A DNA stretch of 64,000 nt. It comes from Neobacillus cucumis (lineage in GTDB: Bacteria; Bacillota; Bacilli; Bacillales_B; DSM-18226). The position numbers and the translations under genes were made by a program. Where the stretch lies: positions 13,737 through 77,736 of the forward strand of contig NZ_JAMBOH010000024.1 in the NCBI RefSeq assembly GCF_023715505.1. Direction: 5' to 3'. Every line of letters starts with the position of its first letter. Positions within the stretch are counted from its first letter, which is position 1. The notes under the pieces were generated by a model. The model saw nothing but the letters and a program-made list of their open reading frames with translations. It was not told the origin of the DNA and made no database searches. This document shows positions 8,415 to 16,861 of this stretch, one piece after another.

Positions 8415-9623
8415 TTATTCCTTTTGTTTAGACCTTTGTTGATGGTTGGCAGTATTTACTGATGAGTTTTTTGCTTTTGGTTGATTTTTGGTCTGTTGTT
8501 TGGCCTGTTGCTGCTGTTTCGTCTGTTGTTTAACCTGCCGCTGCGAAGTTTGTTTAGCCGGTTGTGTGGTTTGTTGTTGCTTCGGCTGTTGTTTGGCCTG
8601 CTGTTTCGGCTGTTGTTTGGCCTGCTGTTTCGGCTGTTGTTTGGCCTGCTGTTTCGGCTGTTGTTCAACCTGCAGCTGCGGAGTTTGTTTAGCCGGTTGT
8701 GTGGTTTGTTGTTGCTTCGGCTGTTGTTGTTTGTTATCCCCGTGGTTTGGTATGATTTGATTCTCAACCTTTTTAAGTTGACCTGGCGGGATTTTCTTAT
8801 CCCCAGGCATAATTTGAGCGTCAGAATTTTTTTTATCATTTTGGTTATCAACCAATTTCTTTTGCTGTCTCGGTGAAATTATTGCTAGTTGGCGTGAAGG
8901 AGCGGCAACATTTTTCTGGCCCGCATTCTTTTTCTTCTCTTTTCCTTTCTTTTGGTACTGATATTTACCAGTGGAAATACCACGATTCTGTGCCTGTTTG
9001 CGGTCTTCCTGGGTTGCTTTTAACACGGTCATATCCAGCTTTTGCTTGCCTGCCAACGCTTTTAATTCATCTAAAGTCTTTTGAAGATCCTTTTCAGATT
9101 GCTCATCCTGCTCTTCCGCTGGAACAGTTGAAATAATTACAGGCTGCTTCTTTTCTAACAAACCCGCTTGTTTCATTTCAGCTAAAAGGGACTGAGTAAT
9201 TTTTGAAACATCTTTTTTCTTCCAATTCTTAAGCTCTGATATTACCTCTTTACCCGCTTTATTGATGCCTGTTAATTTAACAACCTGCATCTTCTTATTC
9301 AAACCAAGTTCTATACTTGAGTTTGCATCAATAGACATATACGCGTATGCTTTATTATTTTGATACAGTGGAAGGAAGGAACCAATCGAAATAATTAGGG
9401 CAGCTATTACGACCAAGACGCTTCGAGAAGTAAAAATATTCTTTAATAAGAATAAAAATAATAATAATGATTTCTTTGTTTGAACATTCGTCATTGGAAA
9501 GAAATGTATTTCCTCGCCAATCATATAGATTTGATCTTGTTTTTTGGTCCGTAAGAATTCACCTTCGGGGGTTAATAGCGTTATGAAAGCGTCGTCTATT
9601 TCCATGATAATTCCTTTTTTCAT
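8415..9623 (-). CDS. rsgI: Anti-sigma-I factor RsgI with Q/K-rich repeat tail
   Basis: A 402-residue membrane anti-sigma factor that binds and restrains SigI. The N-terminal 50 residues are the cytosolic RsgI domain (MKKGIIMEIDDAFITLLTPEGEF). One transmembrane segment lies near residues 70-88. It is followed by the conserved extracytoplasmic RsgI-type domain (AYAYMSIDANSSIELGLNKK), a charged stretch and a low-complexity tail rich in Gln, Lys and Pro with an 8-residue period. In clostridia RsgI tails carry sugar-binding modules; here the tail is a wall-spanning-like repeat, as in Bacillus. Its ATG overlaps the sigI stop by 4 bases. Confidence 0.92.
   Translation of the reverse strand: MKKGIIMEIDDAFITLLTPEGEFLRTKKQDQIYMIGEEIHFFPMTNVQTKKSLLLFLFLLKNIFTSRSVLVVIAALIISIGSFLPLYQNNKAYAYMSIDANSSIELGLNKKMQVVKLTGINKAGKEVISELKNWKKKDVSKITQSLLAEMKQAGLLEKKQPVIISTVPAEEQDEQSEKDLQKTLDELKALAGKQKLDMTVLKATQEDRKQAQNRGISTGKYQYQKKGKEKKKNAGQKNVAAPSRQLAIISPRQQKKLVDNQNDKKNSDAQIMPGDKKIPPGQLKKVENQIIPNHGDNKQQQPKQQQTTQPAKQTPQLQVEQQPKQQAKQQPKQQAKQQPKQQAKQQPKQQQTTQPAKQTSQRQVKQQTKQQQQAKQQTKNQPKAKNSSVNTANHQQRSKQKE
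8537..8722. repeat. Nested tandem repeats inside rsgI
   Basis: Three perfect 24-bp units (8581-8604, 8605-8628, 8629-8652) plus a partial fourth encode the 8-residue period KQQPKQQA. They sit between two copies of a longer block (from about 8547 and about 8682, 135 bp apart) encoding KQQQTTQPAKQT. The perfect identity suggests recent slippage, and copy number is likely to vary between strains. Confidence 0.85.
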
Positions 9624-10366
9624 ATATCCAGCACCCCCTTTATATAATCCTTCATATAGACATAATCACTAGATAATATAAGTGAAACCGCAATGATATA
9701 TTTCCGATTTCTCTCAATCGTTTTTCGGCTCACATTGACTCTTGTTTCTAACTGTTTAATGGGAAGACGCTTTTTATCCAGTAATATCTTTTTTAACTCT
9801 GGATTAGCTACCAGTATTTTCGCTGTTTGAATCGCACTTTTCCGAGCATCAGCATGTTTTGGTGAATTTTCCACTAAGTCACTAAAACTTAAATCAAATA
9901 AGGTTAACATTTTTTGGAAGTGAAGTATTTCCTCTTTCCTTAATTGCTCGTCATTCTTCTTATGAAACTCATCAAGGGAAAGTTCATTCACAACCACAGT
10001 TCCCGGCGATTCTTCCTCTTGTAAGGGATTAGTAATATCAATACTAATATGTTGATTTTTGGTTTGTTTACGAATATAGTCTATTACTCTTCTTTTTATA
10101 ATGATTTCGGAAAAACTTAATAAAGAGCTTCCTCGGTCTGCTGAATATTTTTCAATTGCCTCATTAAATGCAATAAGTCCAATACTAAATTCATCATCCG
10201 ATTCATAAATGTAACGTCTGCATACGGAAGAAACAGTTTTAGCAATAAAGGGCTTATAGGAATCAATTAATTGATTTAATAGCTCTTGGTCCCCTTGTTG
10301 GACAAGTAGAACCGTCTCTTCTAGAGTTCTTTTTTTCTGCTTGGTCATAAACAATAAACTTAGCAT
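9620..10366 (-). CDS. sigI: RNA polymerase sigma factor SigI
   Basis: A 248-residue sigma-70-family factor of the SigI group, linked to heat and cell-envelope stress in Bacillus. The N-terminal region-2-like part contains SYKPFIAKTVSSVCRRY, EFSIGLIAFNEAIEKY and IIIKRRVIDYIRKQ. The C-terminal part has a region-4-like HTH (LPIKQLETRVNVSRKTIERN). ATG 10366 has AGAGGTGA about 4 nt upstream; an internal ATG at codon 7 is possible. Its stop overlaps the rsgI start, the usual two-gene autoregulated operon. I found no convincing SigI-type promoter upstream. Confidence 0.92.
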   Translation of the reverse strand: MLSLLFMTKQKKRTLEETVLLVQQGDQELLNQLIDSYKPFIAKTVSSVCRRYIYESDDEFSIGLIAFNEAIEKYSADRGSSLLSFSEIIIKRRVIDYIRKQTKNQHISIDITNPLQEEESPGTVVVNELSLDEFHKKNDEQLRKEEILHFQKMLTLFDLSFSDLVENSPKHADARKSAIQTAKILVANPELKKILLDKKRLPIKQLETRVNVSRKTIERNRKYIIAVSLILSSDYVYMKDYIKGVLDI

Positions 10367-10652
10367 TTACTCACCTCTATTCGTCCCATTATAACATACA
10401 TATAGTACTTAAGACTTTATAGGGAATAAGCATATCGAAAAAGAAAAACGCCCTAATGGCTGTCTTTTCCGGTTTATTGTTTAGTTCCTCTTTTGTTATT
10501 TCGATTAATTTTTAGTCCAATTAATTTCCCCTCTCTATTTCAATTTCTTCACGTGAATAAATTTTGCGTAGGCATTTAATACATAGTTACGTTGATTAAA
10601 GATTAGTTTCTGGGGGTCCGAAGATAAATATTTTTCCCAATAGAAAAATTAA
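10367..10652. other. Gap upstream of sigI
   Basis: This stretch of about 290 bases holds no open frame with a ribosome binding site. A TATAAT with a TG three bases before it, reading toward sigI, is centred near 10392 on the minus strand; its -35 is poor. Nothing else was recognised. Confidence 0.4.
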
Positions 10653-10686
10653 AAAGCTTTAAATCAGATTCATGATTTAAAGCTTT
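10653..10686 (-). terminator. Hairpin overlapping the end of the membrane-protein gene
   Basis: A 14-bp inverted repeat (10653-10666 with 10673-10686) built on AAAGCTTTAAATCA. The left flank gives an A-rich tract, read as T on the minus strand. It touches the stop codon of the 10686-11210 gene. Confidence 0.6.
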
Positions 10687-11210
10687 CAATTCACGATATC
10701 ATTTTTATCGCATAATTTTAAAATCCGTTTTATTATTCCACCAACAAGTAACCCCGGAATGAGGAAAATCATTGGTAAAAAAATGGGCCCCGGATGGATA
10801 CTAAAAAAAGTTACCTTCGGTGAAACCATTAATCCAACTGTGACAAAGTAAGCTCCAAAAACAAAAGGCAAGTAAGAATACTTTTCACCGGCTGGCATTG
10901 CAAATCGATATGCATCCCACATCGAAAACATATAAATACATGGATAAAACATAAGCCATTGATAGTCAACCACCATTTCAGCCTGCCTAATTTCACCTAG
11001 GAAGCTGTGCATTATAGCCCGGTTAAAATGACTATTAACATTCATAATAAACTCTAATATAACAAATAATACCCCTTTAATATACTGTCCTGTCAATAAT
11101 TGGGTGAAACCAGGGAATGCAATATTCCACAAAACCGCTTCCAATTTGCTCATTTTTTTCATTTTACTATCCCGTTTCATTATGGCATCTAAGAAGAAAA
11201 ACTTCTCCAC
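10686..11210 (-). CDS. Small multi-pass membrane protein of unknown function
   Basis: 174 residues in the longest form, with about four hydrophobic segments: around LWNIAFPGFTQLL, GVLFVILEFIMNV, FVFGAYFVTVGLMV and PMIFLIPGLLVGG. The arrangement of a short amphipathic N-terminus, GFTQLLTGQYIKGV and paired helices recalls small Bacillus membrane proteins with a TM2-like start. The start is uncertain: GTG 11210 has only a weak upstream site, while ATG 11162 (MKKMSKLEAV) follows GGGATAG and also fits. It is monocistronic, with no functional clue from neighbours. Confidence 0.7.
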   Translation of the reverse strand: MEKFFFLDAIMKRDSKMKKMSKLEAVLWNIAFPGFTQLLTGQYIKGVLFVILEFIMNVNSHFNRAIMHSFLGEIRQAEMVVDYQWLMFYPCIYMFSMWDAYRFAMPAGEKYSYLPFVFGAYFVTVGLMVSPKVTFFSIHPGPIFLPMIFLIPGLLVGGIIKRILKLCDKNDIVN

Positions 11211-11315
11211 TTAGCATATCCATTACTTTGTAAAATTAACGAGAAAACGCTAAAAAATTTCCAGCGTTTTTCCAATTTATGCAAATTCACTTTAAAATGA
11301 TTGGAATCAAAAAAA

Positions 11316-11340
11316 AAACAGCGGAGCCATACCGCTGTTT
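11316..11340. terminator. Terminator after prfC
   Basis: A 9-bp stem (AAACAGCGG at 11316-11324 with CCGCTGTTT at 11332-11340) flanked by A8 on the left and a T run on the right. On the minus strand it ends the prfC message. A second hairpin of 8-bp arms lies at 11244-11270, of unclear role. Confidence 0.85.
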
Positions 11341-11348
11341 TTTTCCGT

Positions 11349-12929
11349 CTATTCGTGCTGATCCATGGGATTATACAGTTTAACGTTAGGATTTTTTTCC
11401 TGAAACCATCTTAATGCAAAGTCATTTTCAAATAAGAACACATAATGATCATATCGATCCTTTACCAGAAGGCTTCTTGAACTCGATAGGTTTTCATCAA
11501 TTGTCTCATTTTCAACCCATCTGGCAATTTTTGAACCCATACGCTCCATTAATACTTCGGCATTGTATTCATTTCTCATCCTGTGCTCAAATACCTCAAA
11601 CTGAAGCTGACCTACAGCCCCTAATAAATATTCTTCCATCCTAACAGATTTAAAGAGCTGAATAGCCCCTTCCTGAACAAGCTGTTGAATACCTTTATAA
11701 AAGGATTTTTGCTTCATAACGTTTTTAGCCGAAACCCTGACATATAATTCTGGAGTGAACTGTGGCAGCCTCTCATATTGAAAGTCGTTTTTACCAGTCG
11801 TTAAGGTATCACCAATTTGATAAGTACCTGTATCATATAATCCAATAATATCACCGCTTACGGCTTCTTCGACTGTATTTCGTTCTTCTGCCATGAAAGA
11901 TGTCGACTGGGAAAGCTTTAATTGTTTTCCTAATCGAGGTATATTAACCGTCATTCCACGTTCAAACTTACCAGAGCAAACACGCACAAAGGCAATGCGG
12001 TCGCGGTGAGCAGGATTCATATTTGCTTGAATCTTAAATACAAACCCCGAAAATTGTTCTGCTAATGGATCAATTTCACCTATGGATGATTGACGTGCTT
12101 TTGGCGGTGGTGCAAATTGCAGGTAAGACTCTAAAAACGTTTGAACACCAAAATTCGTTAAGGCACTTCCAAAGAAAACTGGAGTTAGAGTCCCCTCAGC
12201 TATTTTTTCAGCTGAAAACTCATTACCTGCTTCATTAAGAAGTAATATCTCCTCAAGAGTTTGATCGTATAGACCTGATTGTTTTAGTTTATGATCCCCA
12301 GCAATTTCCCCATCTTCAGTTAGAGGAATGTATCGTTCCTCATCATTTACACGGAATTGTTCTACCCTTTTATGAAAACGGTCATAAATTCCCAGGAATT
12401 CTTTCCCCATTCCGATTGGCCAGTTCATTGGATAGGATTCAATTCCAAGGACTTCCTCAAGTTCGGCAAGAAGCTCAAGCGGTGTTTTCCCTTGGCGATC
12501 CAGCTTATTAATGAATGTGAATATAGGAATCCCGCGCATGCGGCATACTTTAAACAGCTTAAGTGTCTGTTCCTCAATCCCCTTTGCTGAGTCAATAATC
12601 ATCACTGCACTGTCAACTGCCATAAGTGTTCTGTACGTATCTTCACTAAAATCTTGGTGTCCTGGAGTATCAAGAATATTAACCCGAAAACCATCGTAAT
12701 CAAATTGCATGACACTGGACGTAACAGAAATACCCCGTTGTTTCTCGATTTCCATCCAGTCACTCGTAGCAAACTTCCCTGTCTTTTTTGCTTTTACCGT
12801 ACCAGCATCTCTAATGGCTCCGCCAAATAATAATAATTTTTCTGTTAATGTTGTCTTACCAGCATCCGGGTGGGAGATAATCGCAAATGTCCGGCGTGAT
12901 AATACTTCTTCCTTAAAATTGTTACCCAT
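11349..12929 (-). CDS. prfC: Peptide chain release factor 3 (RF3)
   Basis: A 526-residue translational GTPase that recycles RF1/RF2 from the ribosome after peptide release. The G1 motif is [10 protein letters not shown] near residue 19, the switch region is [12 protein letters not shown]3 is DTPGHQDF and G4 is NKLDR, followed by the EF-Tu-like domain II and RF3 C-terminal domain ([28 protein letters not shown]). Length fits the family. ATG 12929 has AGAGGA upstream. It is monocistronic with its own terminator. Not all Bacillaceae keep RF3; this copy appears intact. Confidence 0.97.
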   Translation of the reverse strand: MGNNFKEEVLSRRTFAIISHPDAGKTTLTEKLLLFGGAIRDAGTVKAKKTGKFATSDWMEIEKQRGISVTSSVMQFDYDGFRVNILDTPGHQDFSEDTYRTLMAVDSAVMIIDSAKGIEEQTLKLFKVCRMRGIPIFTFINKLDRQGKTPLELLAELEEVLGIESYPMNWPIGMGKEFLGIYDRFHKRVEQFRVNDEERYIPLTEDGEIAGDHKLKQSGLYDQTLEEILLLNEAGNEFSAEKIAEGTLTPVFFGSALTNFGVQTFLESYLQFAPPPKARQSSIGEIDPLAEQFSGFVFKIQANMNPAHRDRIAFVRVCSGKFERGMTVNIPRLGKQLKLSQSTSFMAEERNTVEEAVSGDIIGLYDTGTYQIGDTLTTGKNDFQYERLPQFTPELYVRVSAKNVMKQKSFYKGIQQLVQEGAIQLFKSVRMEEYLLGAVGQLQFEVFEHRMRNEYNAEVLMERMGSKIARWVENETIDENLSSSRSLLVKDRYDHYVFLFENDFALRWFQEKNPNVKLYNPMDQHE

Positions 12930-13194
12930 CTTGTCTTCCTCTCTTTGACAAAGAAATCATACTTCCTCTAAATAAAGTTGAATTCCCTCCCTACTAGGGT
13001 GAAGGAAACCATTCACTAATCCCGGCAGCTTTTGCCTATTTTAGCGAGAATTTTTTTTCCATAACTTCAATCTTATCTCGCAAACGCCAACTTTGCAATA
13101 TATCGAGTGTTTACTGATGATTTTTCTTTTATGATAGAGTTGAAAGGATTATAATGGTATTTATGAAAATTATTTGTTTTCCTTGGGAGGAACT

Positions 13195-13455
13195 ATGCAA
13201 AATCAGTCTGTTGACCCGCAAACCTTAGACCTATTACATAAAGCTTTCGAAATCGTGCTTAAAAAAAATAAAATTTCATATAACAAAATAGGCATTGCCG
13301 AAGAAGGGGACCAACTCTTATTTTTGTATGAAACTAAGGAAGAAAAGGTTCATGTCTTTAAATGGAGCAAGGAGGCATCTGTCGGAAAGAGTATTGGCAC
13401 ACTAGCTCAAAGTGTGCTTACACCAATTATTCCACAACTCCGCTTATTATCCTAA
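13195..13455 (+). CDS. Small hypothetical protein, 86 aa
   Basis: Starts MQNQSVDPQTLDLLHKAFEIVLKKNKI. ATG 13195 has a strong GGGAGG 4 nt upstream, better than the start seven codons earlier. The protein is soluble and mixed alpha/beta, with a strand-like QLLFLYETKEEKVHVFKW and an amphipathic C-terminus GTLAQSVLTPIIPQL. No domain is recognised. It stands alone, divergent from prfC, and is followed by a dispersed repeat element. A real gene is likely on the strength of the ribosome binding site. Confidence 0.7.
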   Translation: MQNQSVDPQTLDLLHKAFEIVLKKNKISYNKIGIAEEGDQLLFLYETKEEKVHVFKWSKEASVGKSIGTLAQSVLTPIIPQLRLLS

Positions 13456-13536
13456 AGTCTAGAACACACTTTCCTGTTTAGGACTGTGTGTTTTTATTTT
13501 TAGGTAAGAAAGAATAAAGTTATTATCTAGTGAATT

Positions 13537-13864
13537 GTCCAGCTCCAGCGCCTAGCCTCGCGGGGTCACAAGCTTATCCAGTTTCAGCTCCTTGGGACGC
13601 AAGTCTAGCCATCCCCTGAAGAAGGCAAAAACCGCCTTCTTACAGGAGCCGTCTTAGCCAAGAGTCCCAGGGCAGTTGCCTCCACAGTTAGGTCAATCCG
13701 TCCAAAAGGTTAAAGAGCAACCTTTCGGACGGCTCGTCTTGTGCTTGGCTACAGAAAGCTATCGCTTTCTGTACGCATTAAGGGCGACTAGTCTTTGACC
13801 CTGCTTTCGCCGGCCAGTCGACAAGTCGCCCTATATCGGGGCTGACCAATGCGCTTGCACTTTT
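13537..13864 (+). repeat. Dispersed Bacillaceae-type intergenic repeat, long copy
   Basis: A GC-richer block of about 330 bp in otherwise AT-rich intergenic DNA. It begins GTCCAGCTCCAGCGCCTAGC and ends GCGCTTGCACTTTT. The first 20 bases are repeated exactly, inverted, at 33337-33356. Inside are several strong hairpins: GAAGGC/GCCTTC near 13617, AAAGGTT/AACCTTT near 13705, AGAAAGC/GCTTTCT near 13752 and outer AGGGCGACT/AGTCGCCCT arms. The coding potential reported on its minus strand is incidental. Confidence 0.8.
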
Positions 13865-13974
13865 ATATAAGCGTAAATCGATATGCTCGATTTCTTCCAC
13901 CGATTCCCACATCCATTTTTCTGGAAATGCCCTTATAATGAAATATATAACTCTTTTAGAGGAGATGAAGAGAA

Positions 13975-15678
13975 TTGAATGAAAGTAAAAAGCTAGTTTC
14001 AAAGTTTATTCCGCTGATTACAGCGTTGATTATAGTCATATCAGGTATTATTTGGTATATCCAAACTTCTCATAATGAAATTTCGATTCCTTTCTCATCT
14101 GTTGAGAAAACGATCCAGGCTCAAAATGGAAAGGTTGTTGTCCTGACTGAACAAGCTGACGGCAGCCTTTATCTGAAAGCAGGCAAAAATGAATATGTTT
14201 CTCATATTCCGCCGAACAGTCAAATGATTGAAAAACTTGTTGAAAAGTACAATATTGATTACACCTATACGACCAGCAGCAGGTACGGTAAATGGATTAT
14301 GGGCGGTGTGATGGTTTTACTTGCGGGTGCTGCTTTTGCCTTACAAAAAACAAAGGGCGGTTTTGGCCTTCATAATTCGATGAAAAATAGTGTTGCCAAG
14401 TCACGCCCCCTTCCTTCTATCAGTTTAAATGAGGTAGGCGGACTTGGAGCTGAAATGAAAGAGGAAATTTTGCAGACATTATCTACTTTAAAAGAACCTG
14501 AACGAGCAATAAAGTTGGGAATTAAACCGCCTAAAGGAATTCTTTTATACGGACCTCCAGGGACTGGTAAAACTTTATTAGCTCAAGCAATGGCACGAGA
14601 GTTAGATGCGTCCTTCTTCTCTGCTAGCGGTTCGGCATTCAATGAACTGTTTGTAGGTGTTGGAGCAAGCCGAGTTCGCTCCCTGTTTCAAGCAGCACGT
14701 AAACAGGGACCTGCCGTTATCTTTATTGATGAAGTGGACGCACTTGCAGGAAAGCGTAAAGCTCATGGCGGCGAAGAAGCAGAAAAAACTTTAACAGAAC
14801 TACTTGTTCAACTTGACGGCGGTCAATCTAATGACGGTATTCTATTTATAGCAGCTACAAATAGAAAAGATATGCTTGATGAGGCCTTCCTTCGTCCTGG
14901 CCGTATTGACTTCTCCTTCCATGTATCTCTGCCTGATACAAAGGGTAGAAGAGAAATTATCGAGATTCATACGAAGGGAAAAGCACTTGCAGAAGATGTC
15001 TTTGCTTCCCTTGATGACTTAGCAGAAAGTACCTCTGGGTTCTCCGGTGCAGAACTGCAGTCTCTTTTTGAAACGGCCTCAAGACGTGCAGTTAGAAATG
15101 GCCAAGATGTAATTACAAAACAAGACCTGGATTATGCACTGGACCGGACGATTTTAGGAAGTACTTCTCGATCACTACAGGATCTCGATACAAAACGCAG
15201 GGTTGCCATTCATGAGGCTGGCCATGCGATTGTTGCTTCCTTAACCAAACCAGGTTCAGTTAGAAAAGCAACGATTATTCCTCGTGGTGAGGCGCTTGGT
15301 TATGTAGCGCCGATTCCAAAAGAGCTCCATTTATCAACAACTAGTGACTTGCTTGACCGTGTGGCAATGGTTTTAGCCGGTGGTGTTGCTGAGAGATTGT
15401 TATTGGGTGAACATAGTATCGGCGTGAGCGGTGACGTACAGCAGGCTAAACAGCTTATTGAACACATGGTCGACATTGGAATGCTTCAGGATGGGTTTAC
15501 TCTAATTTTTAACAAGCAGGACAAAGAAATCAAAATGCAGGAACTTTTTGCAAAAGGATTAGAAAAAGCAGAATCCTTGATCAATAATCATCAACAACAG
15601 TATCAACAATTAGTCGATGCCTTATTAAAAAAAGAAACTTTAGAAGGATCTGAAGTGGAAGCAATTGTTGCAGGTTAA
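13975..15678 (+). CDS. FtsH-like membrane ATP-dependent zinc metalloprotease (divergent, short)
   Basis: A 567-residue AAA protease, shorter than the usual 630-680. Two transmembrane segments (about 10-28 and 106-123) frame a short outer loop. Walker A GPPGTGKT is at 193-200, the FVGVGASR pore region near 226-233, Walker B FIDEVDAL near 250-257 and the arginine-finger region TNRKDMLDEAFLRPGR near 295-310. HEAGH at 413-417 with Asp487 supplies the zinc ligands. The acidic, low-complexity tail typical of FtsH is absent, so this is probably a second, specialised FtsH rather than the housekeeping one, which normally sits beside hprT/tilS. Start is TTG 13975, with GGAG about 10 nt upstream and a GAAGAG closer. 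It should degrade membrane or damaged proteins at the cytoplasmic face. Confidence 0.9.
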   Translation: MNESKKLVSKFIPLITALIIVISGIIWYIQTSHNEISIPFSSVEKTIQAQNGKVVVLTEQADGSLYLKAGKNEYVSHIPPNSQMIEKLVEKYNIDYTYTTSSRYGKWIMGGVMVLLAGAAFALQKTKGGFGLHNSMKNSVAKSRPLPSISLNEVGGLGAEMKEEILQTLSTLKEPERAIKLGIKPPKGILLYGPPGTGKTLLAQAMARELDASFFSASGSAFNELFVGVGASRVRSLFQAARKQGPAVIFIDEVDALAGKRKAHGGEEAEKTLTELLVQLDGGQSNDGILFIAATNRKDMLDEAFLRPGRIDFSFHVSLPDTKGRREIIEIHTKGKALAEDVFASLDDLAESTSGFSGAELQSLFETASRRAVRNGQDVITKQDLDYALDRTILGSTSRSLQDLDTKRRVAIHEAGHAIVASLTKPGSVRKATIIPRGEALGYVAPIPKELHLSTTSDLLDRVAMVLAGGVAERLLLGEHSIGVSGDVQQAKQLIEHMVDIGMLQDGFTLIFNKQDKEIKMQELFAKGLEKAESLINNHQQQYQQLVDALLKKETLEGSEVEAIVAG

Positions 15679-15711
15679 CCTAAAAGCTTAACAACTTGTT
15701 CTTGCATAATA

Positions 15712-15740
15712 AAACCAGGTGCACTCACTGCACCTGGTTT
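15712..15740 (+). terminator. Terminator of the FtsH-like gene
   Basis: A 12-bp perfect stem (AAACCAGGTGCA with its complement) and 5-nt loop, followed by TTACTTTTG. Confidence 0.85.
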
Positions 15741-15827
15741 TACTTTTGTGTTTTCGTGGTAAATATCTAATGAATTTTTATTTTGGTGGTAAACTAAGCT
15801 TGAATTCCGTTAAAGGAAGTGAACCCT

Positions 15828-16250
15828 ATGTACAGTAATGATGAATTAATTGAAAAAGAGCAGTCTAACTATATGAAAAATGCAAAAGAATTCCTTGGAA
15901 ATCCGCAAAAATTAATGGATTTACTGAATAAGGTGATCCATAAAGCAACAGAGAAGAAAGGTTATCTAGGAGATGCCTGGGATAAATTGCAGTTATTTGT
16001 TGATTTAGTAAAAGCTTATACTAAAGGTGAGTATAAGAATGTTCAACCAAGTACCATCGTTACGATAATTGGCGCCCTGCTTTATTTTATTTCCCCGATT
16101 GATTTAGTTCCTGATTTTATTATTGGTCTCGGTATATTCGATGACGCTGCTGTGATTGGTTTTACATTAAAAAAGTTATCGAAAGAACTTGACCAATTTG
16201 AGCAATGGAAAAGTTCGAATACGATTCCACTAGAAAACCCGCTGGATTAA
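15828..16250 (+). CDS. YkvA-type DUF1232 membrane protein
   Basis: 140 residues from ATG 15828; an in-frame GTG at 15819 is too close to the AAAGGA site. The C-terminal half holds the DUF1232 core TIIGALLYFISPIDLVPDFIIGLGIFDDAAV, in which SPIDLVPD is the signature, in one or two short hydrophobic segments. The N-terminal half is charged and helical. Family function is unknown, and members are found next to many gene types. A GC-rich inverted repeat overlaps the stop (about 16238-16262) but lacks a good T run. It appears monocistronic. Confidence 0.88.
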   Translation: MYSNDELIEKEQSNYMKNAKEFLGNPQKLMDLLNKVIHKATEKKGYLGDAWDKLQLFVDLVKAYTKGEYKNVQPSTIVTIIGALLYFISPIDLVPDFIIGLGIFDDAAVIGFTLKKLSKELDQFEQWKSSNTIPLENPLD

Positions 16251-16378
16251 CCTAGCGGGTTGACTAGTTAGAAATCTAATTAACACTAAGGCGTTTAAAT
16301 CTCCATAGAATAGGTGCTTGCTACCTCTAAAAATCAGCAAGCCCTTCTTTCTAGTTAATAAAGCACTCTAAGTTTTAA

Positions 16379-16519
16379 CTACCATCTAAAGCAAGCAGCA
16401 CCAACAATTATCAATAAGATAAATAAAACGACGATTAATGCAAATCCGCCGCCAAATCCATATCCACCGTAGCCACAGCCACCATAGCCGTAGCCACCAA
16501 ATCCACCATATCCAAACAT
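16379..16519 (-). CDS. YjcZ-family tiny sporulation membrane protein, Gly/Tyr-rich
   Basis: 46 residues, below usual size cut-offs. It starts [19 protein letters not shown]; the C-terminal half is one hydrophobic helix, [18 protein letters not shown], ending AACFRW. This Gly-Tyr tail plus [14 protein letters not shown] helix is the signature of the YjcZ family of tiny bacillary membrane proteins made during sporulation. ATG 16519 has GGGAGGAA 5-7 nt upstream. The next gene encodes a shorter paralogue. Confidence 0.88.
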   Translation of the reverse strand: MFGYGGFGGYGYGGCGYGGYGFGGGFALIVVLFILLIIVGAACFRW

Positions 16520-16539
16520 TTTATTTCCTCCCTTTTATA

Positions 16540-16644
16540 TTAATAGAATCCGCCGCCCCAAGAAGCTCCAATAATAATTAGTAAAATGAATAATACGACT
16601 AGCAGGGCAAATCCGCCGCCATAGCCACCTACTGCACCAGACAT
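16540..16644 (-). CDS. YjcZ-family tiny sporulation membrane protein, 34 aa
   Basis: Starts MSGAVGGYGGGFALLVVLF and ends GASWGGGFY, a single-helix peptide of the YjcZ type ([19 protein letters not shown]). ATG 16644 has a perfect AAAGGAGG 8 nt upstream. It precedes its paralogue by 20 bases on the same strand, so the two are probably cotranscribed. The paralogues share the helix but differ in the Gly/Tyr-rich flank. The 217 bases between this gene and glpQ hold nothing further that I recognise. Confidence 0.88.
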   Translation of the reverse strand: MSGAVGGYGGGFALLVVLFILLIIIGASWGGGFY

Positions 16645-16861
16645 TTACATTACCTCCTTTTCGATTTCCATATATCCTATTCACCTAGTTATAGATGTGC
16701 GATAAACATATATCCATATTAGGCTTATTGAATAAGCCCATTCTTTGTACATAGACTATTTTCAACTATCTATATTTGTCCAATTACGCTGCGGCAACCA
16801 CGTCAGCTGATACCTAGTTGACAATTTACTATGTTTTTCTTACCATGTTCACAAAAAGGCG

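Noticed and set aside
8581..8664. Regular 24-bp repeats as a CRISPR array
   Set aside because: The units abut without spacers and encode an in-frame peptide repeat in rsgI.
8481..8876. Long open frames on the plus strand and a second minus frame over rsgI
   Set aside because: They are low-complexity Leu/Phe, Cys/Gly or Asn/Arg shadows of the Gln/Lys repeat in rsgI and have no ribosome binding site.
13778..14002. 74-codon minus-strand open frame near the FtsH-like gene
   Set aside because: It lies mostly inside the dispersed repeat element and overlaps the start region of the real gene; no ribosome binding site.
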